NCBI GenBank assembly: GCA_000708835.1
Contig: DF237426.1
Coordinates: 1-24,082 of the forward strand
Length of the DNA stretch: 24,082 nt
Origin: Klebsormidium nitens
Lineage: Eukaryota; Streptophyta; Klebsormidiophyceae; Klebsormidiales; Klebsormidiaceae
Reading direction: 5' to 3'
Shown here: piece after piece, positions 1-11,900 of the stretch
Numbering within the stretch: position 1 is the stretch's first letter
Layout of the letters: each line of letters begins with the position of its first letter
The notes under the pieces: model-generated
Told to the model about the DNA's origin: nothing
Database searches by the model: none
The model's input: only the letters and a program-made list of their open reading frames with translations
Position numbers and translations under genes: made by a program

Positions 1-745
1 AACGGCATAAAAATGACCAACCACCTTCCGCCACGTGTCCCCCCTGTTTGAGACTGCTTGCGCGCGCTGAGTCTCCGCCCCGGCCAGGTTCTGATTTCGG
101 TCAACTTCCTAACTGGCCGTCCGGTTCAAGTTGCGCTCCGTTCGACTCGTCCAGTGCCAAAAGAGAGCTGCCAGCTTTCGGCAGTTGCGCTTCGTTGCGC
201 TTCGTAGCAGGGTGGCCACGTAAGTCTGCCTGTCCTGCAAGCAAGACTGAGCTCAAGCTACATAATACAGACTCGTCAGGACGGCCAGGCTACGTGGCGC
301 AGAATTTCAGGGTATAAAAGCAAGGCCACTATGGCGTCCCCCTCATTCCAAGCAACCGCAGTAGCCACCAAGCACCATCCTCTCCACTCTAGCTTTGCAC
401 TACATAAAAGCACCAGCTCGATGTGCACCTTAGAAGACCGCGACAGGCTGCCTGATCTGCCACCTCACACAATAGCTCAGGGACTGCAGGCTGAGCTGGC
501 CAGATGGTGCCAGAGGGCAGCTCCAACATGGCCCAGCAATTGCGAGCAGGGGCAGAATGCAGAGGGTGCTGGCTATAGCTGCTGGCGTTTACTTATAGGC
601 TGCCAGCTGTCTTCTAATCCAAGCTTCAGAGCAGTCAATGTCAAGCAGTCAGCAGCTTGCAGCTTGGGAGCGCCTTCATTACTGAGGCATGAGACAGCTG
701 GCAGCAAAGTACCACTGAATGACGTCGCAGATTGGAGCTGCTAGC
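1..745 (+). promoter_or_regulatory. Duplicate promoter and 5' leader (copy 1)
   Basis: This stretch aligns by eye, with scattered substitutions and small gaps, to 8258-8998, which lies upstream of the complete primase-helicase gene. It holds a canonical TATAAAAG at 313-320, about 430 bases before the inferred start codon at 746, so most of 340-745 would be transcribed leader. The leader contains an open frame from ATG 331 to a stop at 744 that is partly kept in the other copy. Homology is already present at the first bases of the window, so the true left edge of the duplication lies outside. The promoter role is inferred from the TATA box and from the splice pattern downstream. Confidence 0.5.
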
Positions 746-2528
746 ATGGCGTCCGACCTGCGTCTCCACTGGGAGAGGTAAGCGCTATCATGGACTGATT
801 GCACTAGCATGAGGCAAGGGAGTGCTGTTGCACAGATGATCCCTGCTCTTGAATTTGGTCTACTTTTTGTCTCTTCTTTATTAGAGTTGATTTTGCAAAA
901 GGTAGACAGGGCTGTGGCGGAGGTTTAGGGCAAGGCCGGCCCACATAGTGCATTGGGACTGTAGCAAATCAGAGCCCTGTTAATAGCTGTTAGGGGAGAG
1001 CATGGCATACATTGTTTTATCCTCGTACGGTTGTCTCTGAGATGGCTGAATGTTGTGAGGACTTGACAATCGCTGGGCTGCTTTCTTGTGAATTGTTTCC
1101 ATGTGAAGCTGAACTGCTTTCCAAACTCTCTTCCTTTCAGTGACTCGTCATCCTCTGAAGGATCAGAAGAGTACATTGAAGGTGTTGAGTATGCATCTCG
1201 GTCCGTCGATGGTTCAGACTCTGGACGCTCCCTGGCGGACTTCCTCAGAGATGGAGACTCTGCCAGCAGCGAAAGCCCGTCGTTCTACAGAGCGATCGAC
1301 AATGAGAAGAGTCTCAGCCCGCTCCATCTGCCAAGAGGTCTCGCCGGTGTTGTGAGCAAGAAGAGGCCCACTTTGGTTGAGCTTGCTCTACCTGGTTTCT
1401 GATTCCCTTTGTTACAGTGCCCGCCTCTTCTCCTAAAGTGGACTTGTAGTTCCTGCTTGCAAAGTCGAGCCTCTTGGATCTGTTTGATAGCTGGGTTGCA
1501 GATCGCGCAACCCCCATGAATCATTTCAAAGGTGCTCTCTGGCGCAGACCTGCTTGTAGCACCTCAATCCAGCTGATCAATTGATCAATAGTGTCACTAA
1601 AAGTACCACTCAAACGGGGTCCTGAGTTGTCCTTGAATCATGAGTTGCTCAGCACGACCATGTGCGCTGTGCAGGTTCATCTGCCTACTTCTCCATTCGC
1701 TTGGTCCTTCGGAAGCGGCTTCAGAAAACGAATGTGCTTTACGCCACCAGACAACCCCCAGGTGAGAGAAGCTAGTACAAATCCTGCGTGACTTGTGATC
1801 TAGATACATGGTACTTCACAAATAATCACTCAGTCTTCAGCGCAAAACAGTCGGGTGATATTTCCGCCTTGCCATTGGAAATTTAGCAGATCCAGTCCAC
1901 TCAAGTACATGCAGACAACCTTCACCCAGATGTCTGCGTTGCCTGCACCCTCTTCGAGATCTCATTTCCGCTCTCTGCGTTCCCAGGCGTCCCCGCGTTG
2001 CTGCATCCCAGCTGCTTGTCAGCACCGTGCGGGCAAGATGGTCACAGTTGGTGAGGACCTTCATTCGCCTGTACGGAAGCGAGTGGGGCTTGGAAGGAAG
2101 CGCCGGCGGGTCATCCTCTCGCAAGAGTCAGAAGAGGAGCAGCACACGCCCCCGCTCTCACTTTCCAAGGTGGGTCATACAAGCTTGGCACAGCGTATCC
2201 TGTCTAGGTTTTGCATATGGAATGCATATATTGAACAGACAGAACCTAGACAGAGGCTGGAGCTCAAACACAGAGGCACCGCTGTTCTTCTCCTGTGTCC
2301 ATCTCCTGCGACTGCAAGCTCATCACCTGGAGTCGACTCAAGTGCAAGATGCCCTAGTACTCAAACAGTCATCTGCACCGCTTGCCTCGAATCTTGACGT
2401 TCAAATTGTGGAAAGGCTGGCACTTGACAGCCACTCGAACTGTTGCAGGTGAGAACAGCTCACCGAGAGGTAGCGCGCAGGGTCCTGGATGCAGCCAAGA
2501 GAAGGGCCGTGAAGAAGAGCAAGCCCAG
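746..2528 (+). pseudogene. Truncated 5' duplicate of the spliced primase-helicase gene
   Basis: Five coding exons match the first five of the gene at 8999-16931: 746-777, 1141-1375, 1675-1761, 1987-2169 and 2449-2528. Acceptors are CAG or AG after pyrimidine tracts and most donors are GTAAG, GTGAG or GTGGG types; the exon 2 donor (GTTGAG) is weak. Phases agree with the full copy for exons 1 to 4: phase 2 after exon 1, then phase 0. The encoded pieces are a short N-terminus, an acidic Ser/Asp/Glu-rich segment, a Pro/Arg-rich piece and a basic segment with RKR and RKRRR. Exon 5 is 80 nt against 72 nt in the full copy, so its frame differs. Recognisable homology stops near 2560, and no Prim-Pol or helicase exons follow. 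I read it as a truncated duplicate; a short expressed protein cannot be excluded. Confidence 0.6.
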
Positions 2529-2558
2529 GTACAACACCTGACTACTAGACCGGTTCTA

Positions 2559-2576
2559 GACTACTAATCAGTAGTC
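2559..2576. repeat. Short inverted repeat at the duplication breakpoint
   Basis: GACTACT and AGTAGTC form a perfect 7-bp stem with a 4-base loop. It lies where similarity between the truncated duplicate and the full gene becomes unrecognisable. A direct copy of ACTACTAGAC lies just upstream at 2541-2550. The link to the breakpoint is only positional. Confidence 0.4.
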
Positions 2577-3239
2577 GTCGAAAGTCAGATCGGAGGCAGA
2601 CTTTCAAGCTGTGAGCAGCTTAGTGCAATTCACAAAAAGTAAGGAGCAAGGGACTCCTAAATAGACGCCCAAGCCACACCACGAGATTCACAAGCGGAGG
2701 GCTATACGCGTAAGCAAAGGCTTGCCAGAACGTGTAGAGTAAGTTCCTCTTGCAGATTCAACGTTCATTCGTCCTTTGGTTTTCGTCGCACATGGTTGAA
2801 TCTCTTCCATCTTGACATATTAACTTGCATGGGGTTGTGTGTCACTGACATAAGCGATTGTGTATTGCTACGACATCGAGTCGTTGAGTCGAGCATTATG
2901 TGACCTGAGCGCTACCGTTTAGACAGATGGATGCCATGAGCTCTACCGCACGCAAAAGGAAAGATATGTGCCATGCAATTGTCAGCAGGCTGAACCAATG
3001 CTATTTACTCGAACCACACACAATCTCTTCCATGTGAAAATCTGACGCATTCACACAGCATCGCCTCATCCGGATCTGAACACCTGAACATGAACAATGT
3101 CGCTTGATGACTTTTCGTGATCCTCTCCTAAGATGAATCAGAATATGGTCTGATGGCTCCTCTTTTTCCGAGGAGAAGGTCCCCACGTCTTCTTCGCTGA
3201 TGATCTACAGTCCTATCATGAAACGCATCCATGCTGTCT
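2577..3239. other. Intergenic stretch without a recognised gene
   Basis: No convincing coding frame, repeat or RNA gene was seen here. It separates the end of the truncated duplicate from the stop codon of the minus-strand gene, so its right part may be the 3' untranslated and polyadenylation region of that gene. Short open frames on both strands have no splice or composition support. Confidence 0.4.
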
Positions 3240-6200
3240 TCAGGGGCCAACCTCCTCGACATCCAATCCGGCGATCTCTCTGCCCTCAAGGGCGGCCCCC
3301 AGTGCCTGTATCGTCCCGTCCGGTTCCGACTGCGGGTCTTCGTTCTCTGCCATGCTTCTTGCTTGATGGAGCGCTACTGACGCTGCCCGAGCTTCTTCGA
3401 TGCTTTTGCACGGGGTCTGGATAGTGTTTTTCAGCCTCAGCCATGCCATCTCGATGGATGCGGGAAAAGCGCTCTGGTTCCCGGACAAGAAGTCCTCAGT
3501 GAGTCCGATCCAGTGCCTAACGAGGCCGACCACTAAGGGGGGGGGGAGCTCAAAGGACACGAAGCAGCACTCTTGCCCCTTCATCCTGACGGACTCTTGC
3601 ATTATGGCGAACGCCACGTACATCTTCGTGCTGTAATCCCCAGCGATGGCCAAGGGGGGTACTGGTGATGCTGGCAGCCCGACGATGTACTGAATTTTCA
3701 CCTGCGAGCAACAGAAATGTTGTCACTAATATGTGGATTGAAGATTCAGACACTTGCTGTAACATGAGATAACCAAGTCGTGCTGCTTCAGATCTGGGGA
3801 GAAGACATCGGTGACGAAGCACAGTTGCTGAAACCACTTCCAGGCGGCAGAATCGACAAGGAGATCCCCGAAAGCACTGGTCTCAGAATCTGCAAGCAGC
3901 ATCTTCGCGGCTGAGCAGGTGATCACTTCTATGGAGCTGCAGTGCGCTTGTTGCCTTAATATGCGCAGACTCCGCATGCTGTCAAAGCATGTCTCCGTCC
4001 GGTTTTGGGAGCTACGAAAGAATATGGCTGCCAAAAACTTATCCACCCCCTCTCCAAACGCGTAAAGATCCGTTTTTTCTTCCTGAAGCCTACCTGCCCA
4101 TGTAGGTCCTCGACCTTCTTCTCGTCCTCCATTGCGTCCGTAGGCTTTACTTCGAACATGACGGGAGTCGTCTCAGCCAGCCTGTCCGGGTCAGCGGAAG
4201 GACCTCCTACCCGGATATCAGTCAGCGCAGCGGCATAGGAAGCATGTGGCCTCGTGTCCAGCAGACACGCCATAAGATTCTTGGTCCCGTTGGCCTTGTA
4301 GGCCTTCAGAGCCTGCAGATTTGAAACAAGATAAGCCCTCAGTATCTTTAGGAGATTCAAGCCAATCAAGCGTACTTGCGCAAAACAGCGGCAACCAAGT
4401 GCAGGGTGCAAGGCCGCACGATGGACGCGCGGGGGCGCGCGCGGAGACTGCTGACGTCAGCGTCAGGCACGGGCGGGGGTGGGAGGACTGGCAACAAGAG
4501 CTTGTCAAGAAAGAACGCAGCTGCGAAAAACTGCGAAAACGTCAGCGCAAGCGAGAGAAGTGGATTTGCTGGCGTCAGCGCAGGTAAGAGAAGGGAATTG
4601 CTGACGTCAGCGCAGGCGAGAGGATTGAAGTTGCTGACATCAACGGAGGCGATAAAGCGAACCTGCTGAGGTCAGCGCAGGCGAGAGAAGTGAATATGAC
4701 AATGTCAGCGCAGGCGAGAGAAGCAGAAGTGCTGAGGTCAGCGCAGGCGAGAGAAGAGGAATGAAAGCAGGAGGCGCAAAGGGAAGCTTGGGCGACGGAA
4801 GAGAGGGAGGAGACTTTGCAGACGGAGCTCGCGAAGGAGCGGCGGGAGAGGGGGAAAGAGGCACGCGCCCATGGGAAGCAGGTAAGGATCGGTCTCTCCT
4901 CTTCTCTTGCAGGACAAATAGATTCCTAAAATGAGTTCCCACACGTCTTTAGAGTCACCAGCTCTTGACTTGCTACCTCTGGGATCAGACTCGACAGCAT
5001 GGATGCTTTTGAGAGAATGAGAGCACATGAAGTAAGCGGCTCTGAGAAACAGTAGTTCGTCTTTCTGCATGCATTTAGAGGCACGTGAAGCAGAATCACG
5101 TACAGCAGAGGCGCATCTTCAAAAGTTTTGCGTCTTCTCATATCACGGGCTGTCATACCGGCTCTCAACCTGATCATCTTGGCAAAGGACATTGAAATCA
5201 GAAGCCAACAGACGCTGACAAGCGGTTGCTTTCTGATGTGTGCGCAGCTACGAGCTCTGACGATAGAGTCACGTGCAGCGGAGGCGCACCTCCAAGTACA
5301 TTTAGCGAGCGACCTTTTGCCGCTGTTCATATTGAGCTACACGCACTCATACCAACAGCTCTTGACTTGCAACCTGGGAAAAAAGGGCGTCCGAACTGAA
5401 AGCACCTAAGAAGCTTTCAAGTGCTGCTCAGCTCTAGCAGCTAAACCAGGCTCACGTGAGACACCTTGCTCGACATACAAATGCAGATTAAGCCAAAGGG
5501 TGGCAAAATCTTCCTGCTTGCCTGACTAACCTTGTTGCCCGCATTCTCAAGGAGGCCTATGATCGTGTCATACGAATGGACCTCCTTTCCCCGTATCTCC
5601 TTTCCGCCCTCTCCTAGCTCCTCCATGTCCCACTTCAGCTGCTCCATCAGCAGTGTGAAGTAGGCACGGTCCCACATCTTGATATATGTGCATCCAAGCT
5701 GAGAAAGAAGAGCCGACGCTGACCCATGTGCCGTCTTCGAGGCGATGTATACACAGATGGTGTCCCGTACCCCTGTGAAATAGTTGCATCCTTTGGCGGA
5801 AAGCAAAAAGCCATGGGAGAGCAAAGGACAAGAGCAACATCGTGCGAGCTGCTTTATGCTTTTGACAGAGCGGGTTGTCTAAACCAGGCACCATGAAATT
5901 CTCCTTTACACGCACTTAAGCCGCAAATCAATCCTTGTCAAGCTGGCAATAAGAGTATCTGACGGCAGGCTTCTGAAAGCACCTGCTTCAAGGTGCGACC
6001 AACCACTTTTTAAGAAGCCATACATCGCAGAATCACACCTGCCAAGCATGGAGGATCCATCAGAGAACAATTTTGTGCCATTGAGTCTGTTCAAACACAG
6101 GATGACTCACTATTGCAAGAATAAGAATTAGACAAGAAAAGCCTAACCTGAACTACTTGTGAATTTGAGGAGCGTTGGCACGCCCTCGACCGGAGCATCT

Positions 6201-8071
6201 GTACGGGTATCCTGCAGCTGCTTGGACAGCGGAGAAGATGGTTCCTGAGGAACAAGAGGCAGCCGTAGTGCGCCGCTGTGCTGAGCCGTTGCATCAGACT
6301 GCGCGTCCGTACTGCCATGCACAGCTCCGCTTCGCACCCCTAGCTTAGCGGATCGTCTCGAGTGTCGCTCTTCTTCTTCTCGAAGTTCCTCTAGTGTGGA
6401 CTTCCCCTTCAGGTCTCCGCTGTCAACAGCAGCAATCAAGCCTGCCATCGAGGGTACCTGCAACAAGGAAAACATTCTGCCTGCATCAGAAGCTCACAGT
6501 CAATGCTTCAGAGGGCCCAAGTACAACATATGAAAAGCCTGCGAAATCCCTGAGACAATAACTCACTACTTTACTTAACAAACAACTACGAGTCCCTCAA
6601 TGAAGCTGCTCATCAGCACTAACGCTGGGGAAGTCTCGACACTTGCCTTTTTCAACCAGAACAGTCTACTTCTGCACCGTCTCAGTGGCCTCAGCAAAAG
6701 AACCTCTAGCCGAATCATTGCAATGCACTTCAGAAGCACAACTCGAATCATGCAAGAGAGTATCTTGCTCAGCTCTTGATCGGCCATGTCTCTGTCCCCC
6801 CAATCATGCCTTGGTTAAGCTGTTGTCTGCAACCCGCCAACTAGTACAGCGTTGCACAACAAGCGTGGGGATGCAACGACTTGGATTGTTCAAAAACAAG
6901 GAGGGTTCATGTGACTCACTTTCAAAGAGTAGGCCGTGCTGTAAAGCGCGTCCAGCTGGGGGCTGCTCAGATTCTTCCCTTTCACGCAAGTCAGCATAGC
7001 CTCAGCTTCGTCCCACTGCTTCATGCAGAGATTAACGATAGGCAGCAGGTCCGCAGGAATGGGATCTTCGACCAAAATCCAGAGGTCGTCTGGTCTCATT
7101 CTGGTAGTCCTCTTCTGCACGGAGGAAAGATTGCCAGCCGCTGACTTCCACACAGTAGAGAACTCAACAAGCTGACGGGCCTGTGACAAACGACACGTCA
7201 AATCATCAGGCAACAGATGTACGACCTCAGCTTCTCACCACAGGAACCTAGATCGACACATCACTTGATGCTAGCAGAGAGGCACTCATCTGCCACTAGA
7301 AGAGTACTCTTTCCTGTGAAGCTTCATATGTCAAAAGCAGTGACTCATCAAGACGGATGCTCACGTCAATTCTCACAATACTTCTTTGTCAGACATCCAG
7401 CAATTACTACGTCTCTGGACTCCTTTCGCAACAATTCCCGCCTCGCCACCAAGAGATGCACCCCTCCAGGCAGTTCCCACACATGATAAGAACACCTCAG
7501 AGAAGCAGCTTGAGTTGCTTTCTTAACAGACAAAGAAGACCCCTGAAGGGAAACACTTACCTCCTGAGGTATGTCACAGAACGACAGGATGCGTAGCTCA
7601 TTCCGAGTCTTGTCCGGCAGCGCTGCAAAAGGAAGAAAGAAACCAATGTTAACAGGAAGCCTGGACCAAAAGAGGCCAACTTCCGGCTGCTGTTAGTGAG
7701 CACTTGCTCTGCCCTCTTGTTATCAGGATTACTTTGGTCTATGAGGATGTAACGACAATGGCTTGTTACCAATCTCTGAGCCTCTTTAAAGCAAGGTGAA
7801 AGAAAGGTGGCAGACAGGGTGTGCTCAAATGCTCACCATCCAACGCCCCCCGTGGCCACAACTGCACCACCAGCTTGTCCTCCTCGGTCCGCAGAAGAAC
7901 TTTCAGTCTCGCATACATCTTCCAATCCTCGCTTTCCTTTTCTGGCAGCGCCTTGCCCTTTCCACTCAGATCATCGACCCCCAACCCCATCTCCGCGATC
8001 GCTTTAGTGACGTCCTCAAGCAGATTTTCTGACTGAATCCTAACACGTTTTCCTCTCCATAAGGTCCACAT
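3240..8071 (-). CDS. Multi-exon minus-strand gene, unrecognised protein
   Basis: Eight exons can be proposed, in minus-strand order: 8071-7837, 7622-7561, 7180-6920, 6457-6148, 5772-5531, 4312-4094, about 3936-3774, and 3701-3240. All use GT-AG borders. Phases join exactly for 1 to 2 (phase 1), 2 to 3 and 3 to 4 (phase 0), 4 to 5 (phase 1), 5 to 6 (phase 0) and 7 to 8 (phase 0). The 6 to 7 junction does not keep phase with the acceptors I can see, so a small exon may be missing or exon 7 may start elsewhere. The start at 8071 is the first ATG of the frame. The product would be about 650 residues, soluble-looking, without obvious membrane segments. Visible pieces include RPDDLWILVEDPIPADLLP in exon 3, a charged EELREEEERHSRR stretch in exon 4 and a PPP run from ten cytosines in exon 8. 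I do not recognise the family. It is divergent from the primase-helicase gene. Confidence 0.6.
4541..4757. repeat. 33-bp minisatellite, seven units
   Basis: Units built around GTCAGCGCAGGCGAGAGAAG start at 4541, 4574, 4605, 4638, 4671, 4704 and 4737, a spacing of 33 bp with one 31-bp step. The fourth unit is the most diverged. Several units begin with TGACGTCA or a near match, and another TGACGTCA occurs at 4452. The array lies inside the long intron (5530-4313) of the minus-strand gene. Units are contiguous and imperfect, so this is a minisatellite. Confidence 0.85.
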
Positions 8072-8998
8072 GCTTCTCAGATGGTCGCTTAAACGTCACC
8101 GTATCCCATGTTGGTTGCATCTTCTACAAGGGGACTCCCTCTCATGGAAACTAGCCAGCAGCCAATGGCAAAAGAAGCCCTACTACGTTGCACGACGAAG
8201 CTAGGGTTTGCGAAGGCTGAGGAACTGTATCGACCGGCGGGGCCAACTGACAGGTGAATGGCATAAAAACGACCAACCGCAAAGAGCCACGTGTCCCCCC
8301 TGTTCGGTCGGCTTGCGCCGCGCTGAGTCTCCGGTCGTCTTCCCCCGGCCAGGTTCCGAATCCGGTCAACTTTCATAATCGACCGTCCGGTTCGAGTTGC
8401 GCTCCGTCCGACTCGTCCAGTGCCCATGACGAGCTGCCGCAGTACTTTTTGGCAGTGGAGCTGCTTTTCGGCAGTTGACCACGTAAGTCTGCCTGTCCTG
8501 CAAGACTGCAAGACTGAGCTCAGCAAAGGTACACTTGTCCGGACGGACAGGCTACGTGGCGCAGACTGTCAGGGGATAAAAGCAAGGTCACCATGGCGTC
8601 CCCCTCATTCCAAGCAAGCGCAGTTGCCAGCAAGCACCATTCTCTCCACTCTAGCTCTGCACTACACAGAAGCACCAGCTCGCTGTGCACCTTAGAAAAC
8701 CGCGACAGGCTGCCTGATCTGCCACCTCATGCGGTAGCTCAGGGACTGCAGGCTGAGCTGGCCAGACGGTGCCAGAGGGCAGCTCCAACATGGTCCAGCA
8801 ATTACGAGCAGCTGCAGAATGCAGGGCGTGCTGGCTATAGCTGCTGGCGTCCAATTTTATACCAAATCCAAGCTACAGAGTAGTCAATGTCAAGCGTGCA
8901 GCAGCTTGCAGCTTGGGAGCTCCTTCCTTCATCACTCAGGCATCAGACAGCTGGCAGTAAAGCACCACTAAGTGACACTGCAGATTGGAGTTGCTGGC
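8072..8998 (+). promoter_or_regulatory. Divergent intergenic region with promoter and long 5' leader of the primase-helicase gene
   Basis: This region separates the minus-strand gene (start 8071) from the plus-strand primase-helicase (start 8999). From about 8258 it matches 1-745. The TATA-like element here reads GATAAAAG (8575-8582) where the duplicate has TATAAAAG. A frame from ATG 8593 to a stop at 8883 matches the frame from 331 in the duplicate over about 85 residues without gaps, but many differences change the amino acid. It is best seen as leader sequence with a possible upstream ORF. The start at 8999 was chosen because it gives an exon ending in phase 2, which matches the next exon, in both copies. 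Confidence 0.5.
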
Positions 8999-11900
8999 AT
9001 GGCGTCCGACCTGCGCTCTGGCGTCCGAGAATTCGAACAGAATGCACAGAGGTAAGCGCTCTTATGAACTGAGTGCACCAAGCATGAGGCAAGGGAGGGC
9101 TGAAAGTTAAGGCAAGGAAGTCGCTTTTCACTCGAGATCAGATGGCGACTTTTTACTGCGGCTCTGAGCTGGGCTGCTTTTTATGAATAGCTCCTTGTGA
9201 AGCTGACTTGCACCTCAATATCTCTCCTTTTCAGTGGCTCGTCATCTTCTGAAGGATCAGGAGAGGACATCGAAGGTGTTGAGTATGCCCCTCGCTCTGC
9301 GGACGATTCAGATTCTGGACGCTCCCTGGAAGACTTCGTCAGCGATGGAGACTCTGCCAGCAGTCACAGCCAGTCGTTCTACAGAGCGATCAACAACGAG
9401 AAGAGTCAGAGTCCGCTTCATCTTCCAAGAGGTCTCGCCAGTGTTGTGAACAAGGCGTCGGTGAGCTTGCACTGTCTGATCTCCTACCTACCTTTATCAC
9501 AGTGCCCGCCTCTTCTATTTGGGACGACTTTCATGCTGCTTGCGACGCCAAGCCTCTTTGGATCCATTTGATAGTTGGGTCGCAGATCGCGCAGATCCCA
9601 TGAATTATTCGGACAGTGCTTTCTGGCAGGGAACCTGCTTGTAGAACCTTCTTTCAACCGGTCAGCCAATCCGTTGTGGTGGCAACACAATCACAACTCA
9701 TATCAAATCGAGGACCACGAAATGTTGCGCAGGGGCATGTGCCTACTCCTCCATTTGCTCGGGGCAGCAGCCCCAGGAAGGGGACCTGCTTACCACTACC
9801 AGAGGTGAGAGAACAAGCTACTACAGATTCTGGGTGACTTGTGATCGACGCGTATGGTACTTTGCAACTGACCCTCGAGTGCAAAGAAGTTACCAGTGAT
9901 ACCACCGCCCTGCCATTGGAAGCTCAGTGAGAACAAGCAACTGAAGTGCGCTTTGGATGCAGACAAAATCGACTCAGCCCACACCCTTTTCGAGATCTAA
10001 TTTGATCCTCTTTGCGTTCCCAGGCATTTCCGCGTTGCCGCCTCCCAGCTGGTCCTCAAAGCCGTGCGAGCAAGAGGGCTTCAGTCGAAACCTCAGTTGG
10101 CGAGCCTGACCTTTCTTCGCCAGTGCGGAAGCGAGGGCGGCTTGGAAGAGAGCGTCGGCGGGCCATCCTCTCGCAAGAGTCAGCAGAAGAGCAGCACCTG
10201 CCCCAGCTGCTATCTTTTGAGGTGGGTCGCAAACTTCCACCGCCTTCCTAGTCTACATTCTGCATGAAGTCCGGTCTCGATTTTGCACGTTCAGGACAGA
10301 GCTCTGTCTGTTGTGTCTGCCTTCTCGCGCGTGCAAACTTATGAATTTGAGTCTTGCAAGACGCTCTAGTAACCAGCGGTTGTTGAGATCTCTCGCGCGG
10401 ACTTGTCGTCCGATCTGTGGGGAAGACTATCATCAACAATCACTCGATTCTTCCTGATGCAGGCAGAGAAAAGCCCACGAAGCGGTCTTGGATGCAACCA
10501 GGAGAAGGGCGGGGATGAAGATCAGCAGGCCCAGGTACAGCGTTTGTGATTCAAGGACGGTTCTAGATCAGGGCGCAGACCAGTTGAGTAGAATCCACTA
10601 TCTAGGTAGCAAAAAGTGGACATCAGTCTTAGTAGCCACTTGTGATAGGGACCAGTTGCTGGCGCGTTTTCTGATGTAAGAGACCCATACATCAAGCATG
10701 TCACAATGATCTTTTGGTCCACCCCCCCTTCTCTGCCAATCCTCACTGTGTCGCACTTCGCATGAGGCTCTTCCAAGCTGAGCGTGTGGTTTGAGCTGCT
10801 TCCACCGCTTTCAAAGTCAGTCAACCCCCTTTCCCAAGGAGCGTTCACATGCATCTATTGCGGTCTAGCATGAAGAGGAACAACGGCTGCATAAGAGGTC
10901 ACAGCCGCCATTTGCTAAAATGATCTGCAATTGACTTGCGACCTTGTAATCCCCAGGTCATGCTCCCCAGTCGGACTTTGGACAGTGGCCTGTCGGACGC
11001 TGACCTTGAAGACCGCCTCCGGGTGGCTGGGCGGTGTGAGGAAGCGCACAACAAAGCTGTTGCGCTGCCTTCCACTCTGTACGCCTGTCCAAAGCCCACG
11101 GTGTCCGCAGTTGCCTCAACAAACGGAGGGGAAGTCCTGCGCCAGGTGGGTTTGCTTGCAACGTTAGCAGTGCCCCAGTCAAGTTTAGAAGTCGCCTTTC
11201 TGACTGAGTTGCTCGATCTCATCTAGCAGCGTCACGGCCCCTCCCAAGACCCTGCGCACCTTGTCGGCCCCTGCCCTCTTGAAGGCACGTGCCTTGTTGC
11301 CAGGCAGGAGGAAAAAGCAATCTCGATTAGTGTAGCAGCGTCTGCCACTGGGGTTTCCCTCCAAGAGTTGTTTGTTTGGAGTTTTGAGACTTTTACACCT
11401 GATGTGCAAAATTCTGGGAATTGCTGGATCAGCCGTTGGTCGAATCCAACCTGTCATGTTGTCACCCTTCACATACCCTCCAATCCCCAAATGCAGGTCG
11501 CCGTTGACCCCGTTCACTCTGCGTGCGACACCCTCCGAGCGACTTCCTGCGCAGACAACCATCGGACCACCAATCTGCCTGTCGTTGAAGACGCGCTCAC
11601 GGACAACGCAAGCAGTCAGCCGACCGAGTGCTTTGCAGCCCTCAGCGAAGAATGCGAGGCGCCAGCAAAAGTTAACTCCGCCGCATCCATGAACCTGGCG
11701 GTAAGGGCTCATGCGCCCCTTGTCCAAGTTGTCCAAGATTTTTAGAGACTTTTTGGACGGCCAGCTCTGATGACGTCAGCAGCCGTACAGCCACCCCGAT
11801 TCGGATTGAAGTTGTCCAAGTTGTCCAAGAATTTTGACGACTTTCTGGGGGGCCAAGCTCTGATGACGTCAGCAGCCCTACAGCCACCCCGTTACGGATT

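Noticed and set aside
331-744. True first coding exon starting at ATG 331
   Set aside because: The frame ends before the GTAAGC donor, and the TATA box would be only 11 bases upstream. The ATG at 746 gives the phase needed for the next exon in both copies.
4541-4757. CRISPR-like regular repeats
   Set aside because: Units are contiguous and imperfect with no unique spacers, so it is a minisatellite in an intron.
4640-4942. Ser/Pro/Leu-rich minus-strand frame
   Set aside because: Composition comes from translating the GA-rich minisatellite and its flank; it lies in an intron and has no independent support.
4926-5330. Minus-strand frame of 134 codons as an extra exon of the unknown gene
   Set aside because: Exons 5531 and 4312 already join in phase 0 without it, and it lacks convincing splice borders. 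Short duplicated phrases around 4960 and 5350 suggest repetitive intron sequence.
11185-11736. Minus-strand open frame of 183 codons
   Set aside because: Antisense to exon 7 of the primase-helicase gene, whose borders and phase fit on the plus strand. No family features seen.
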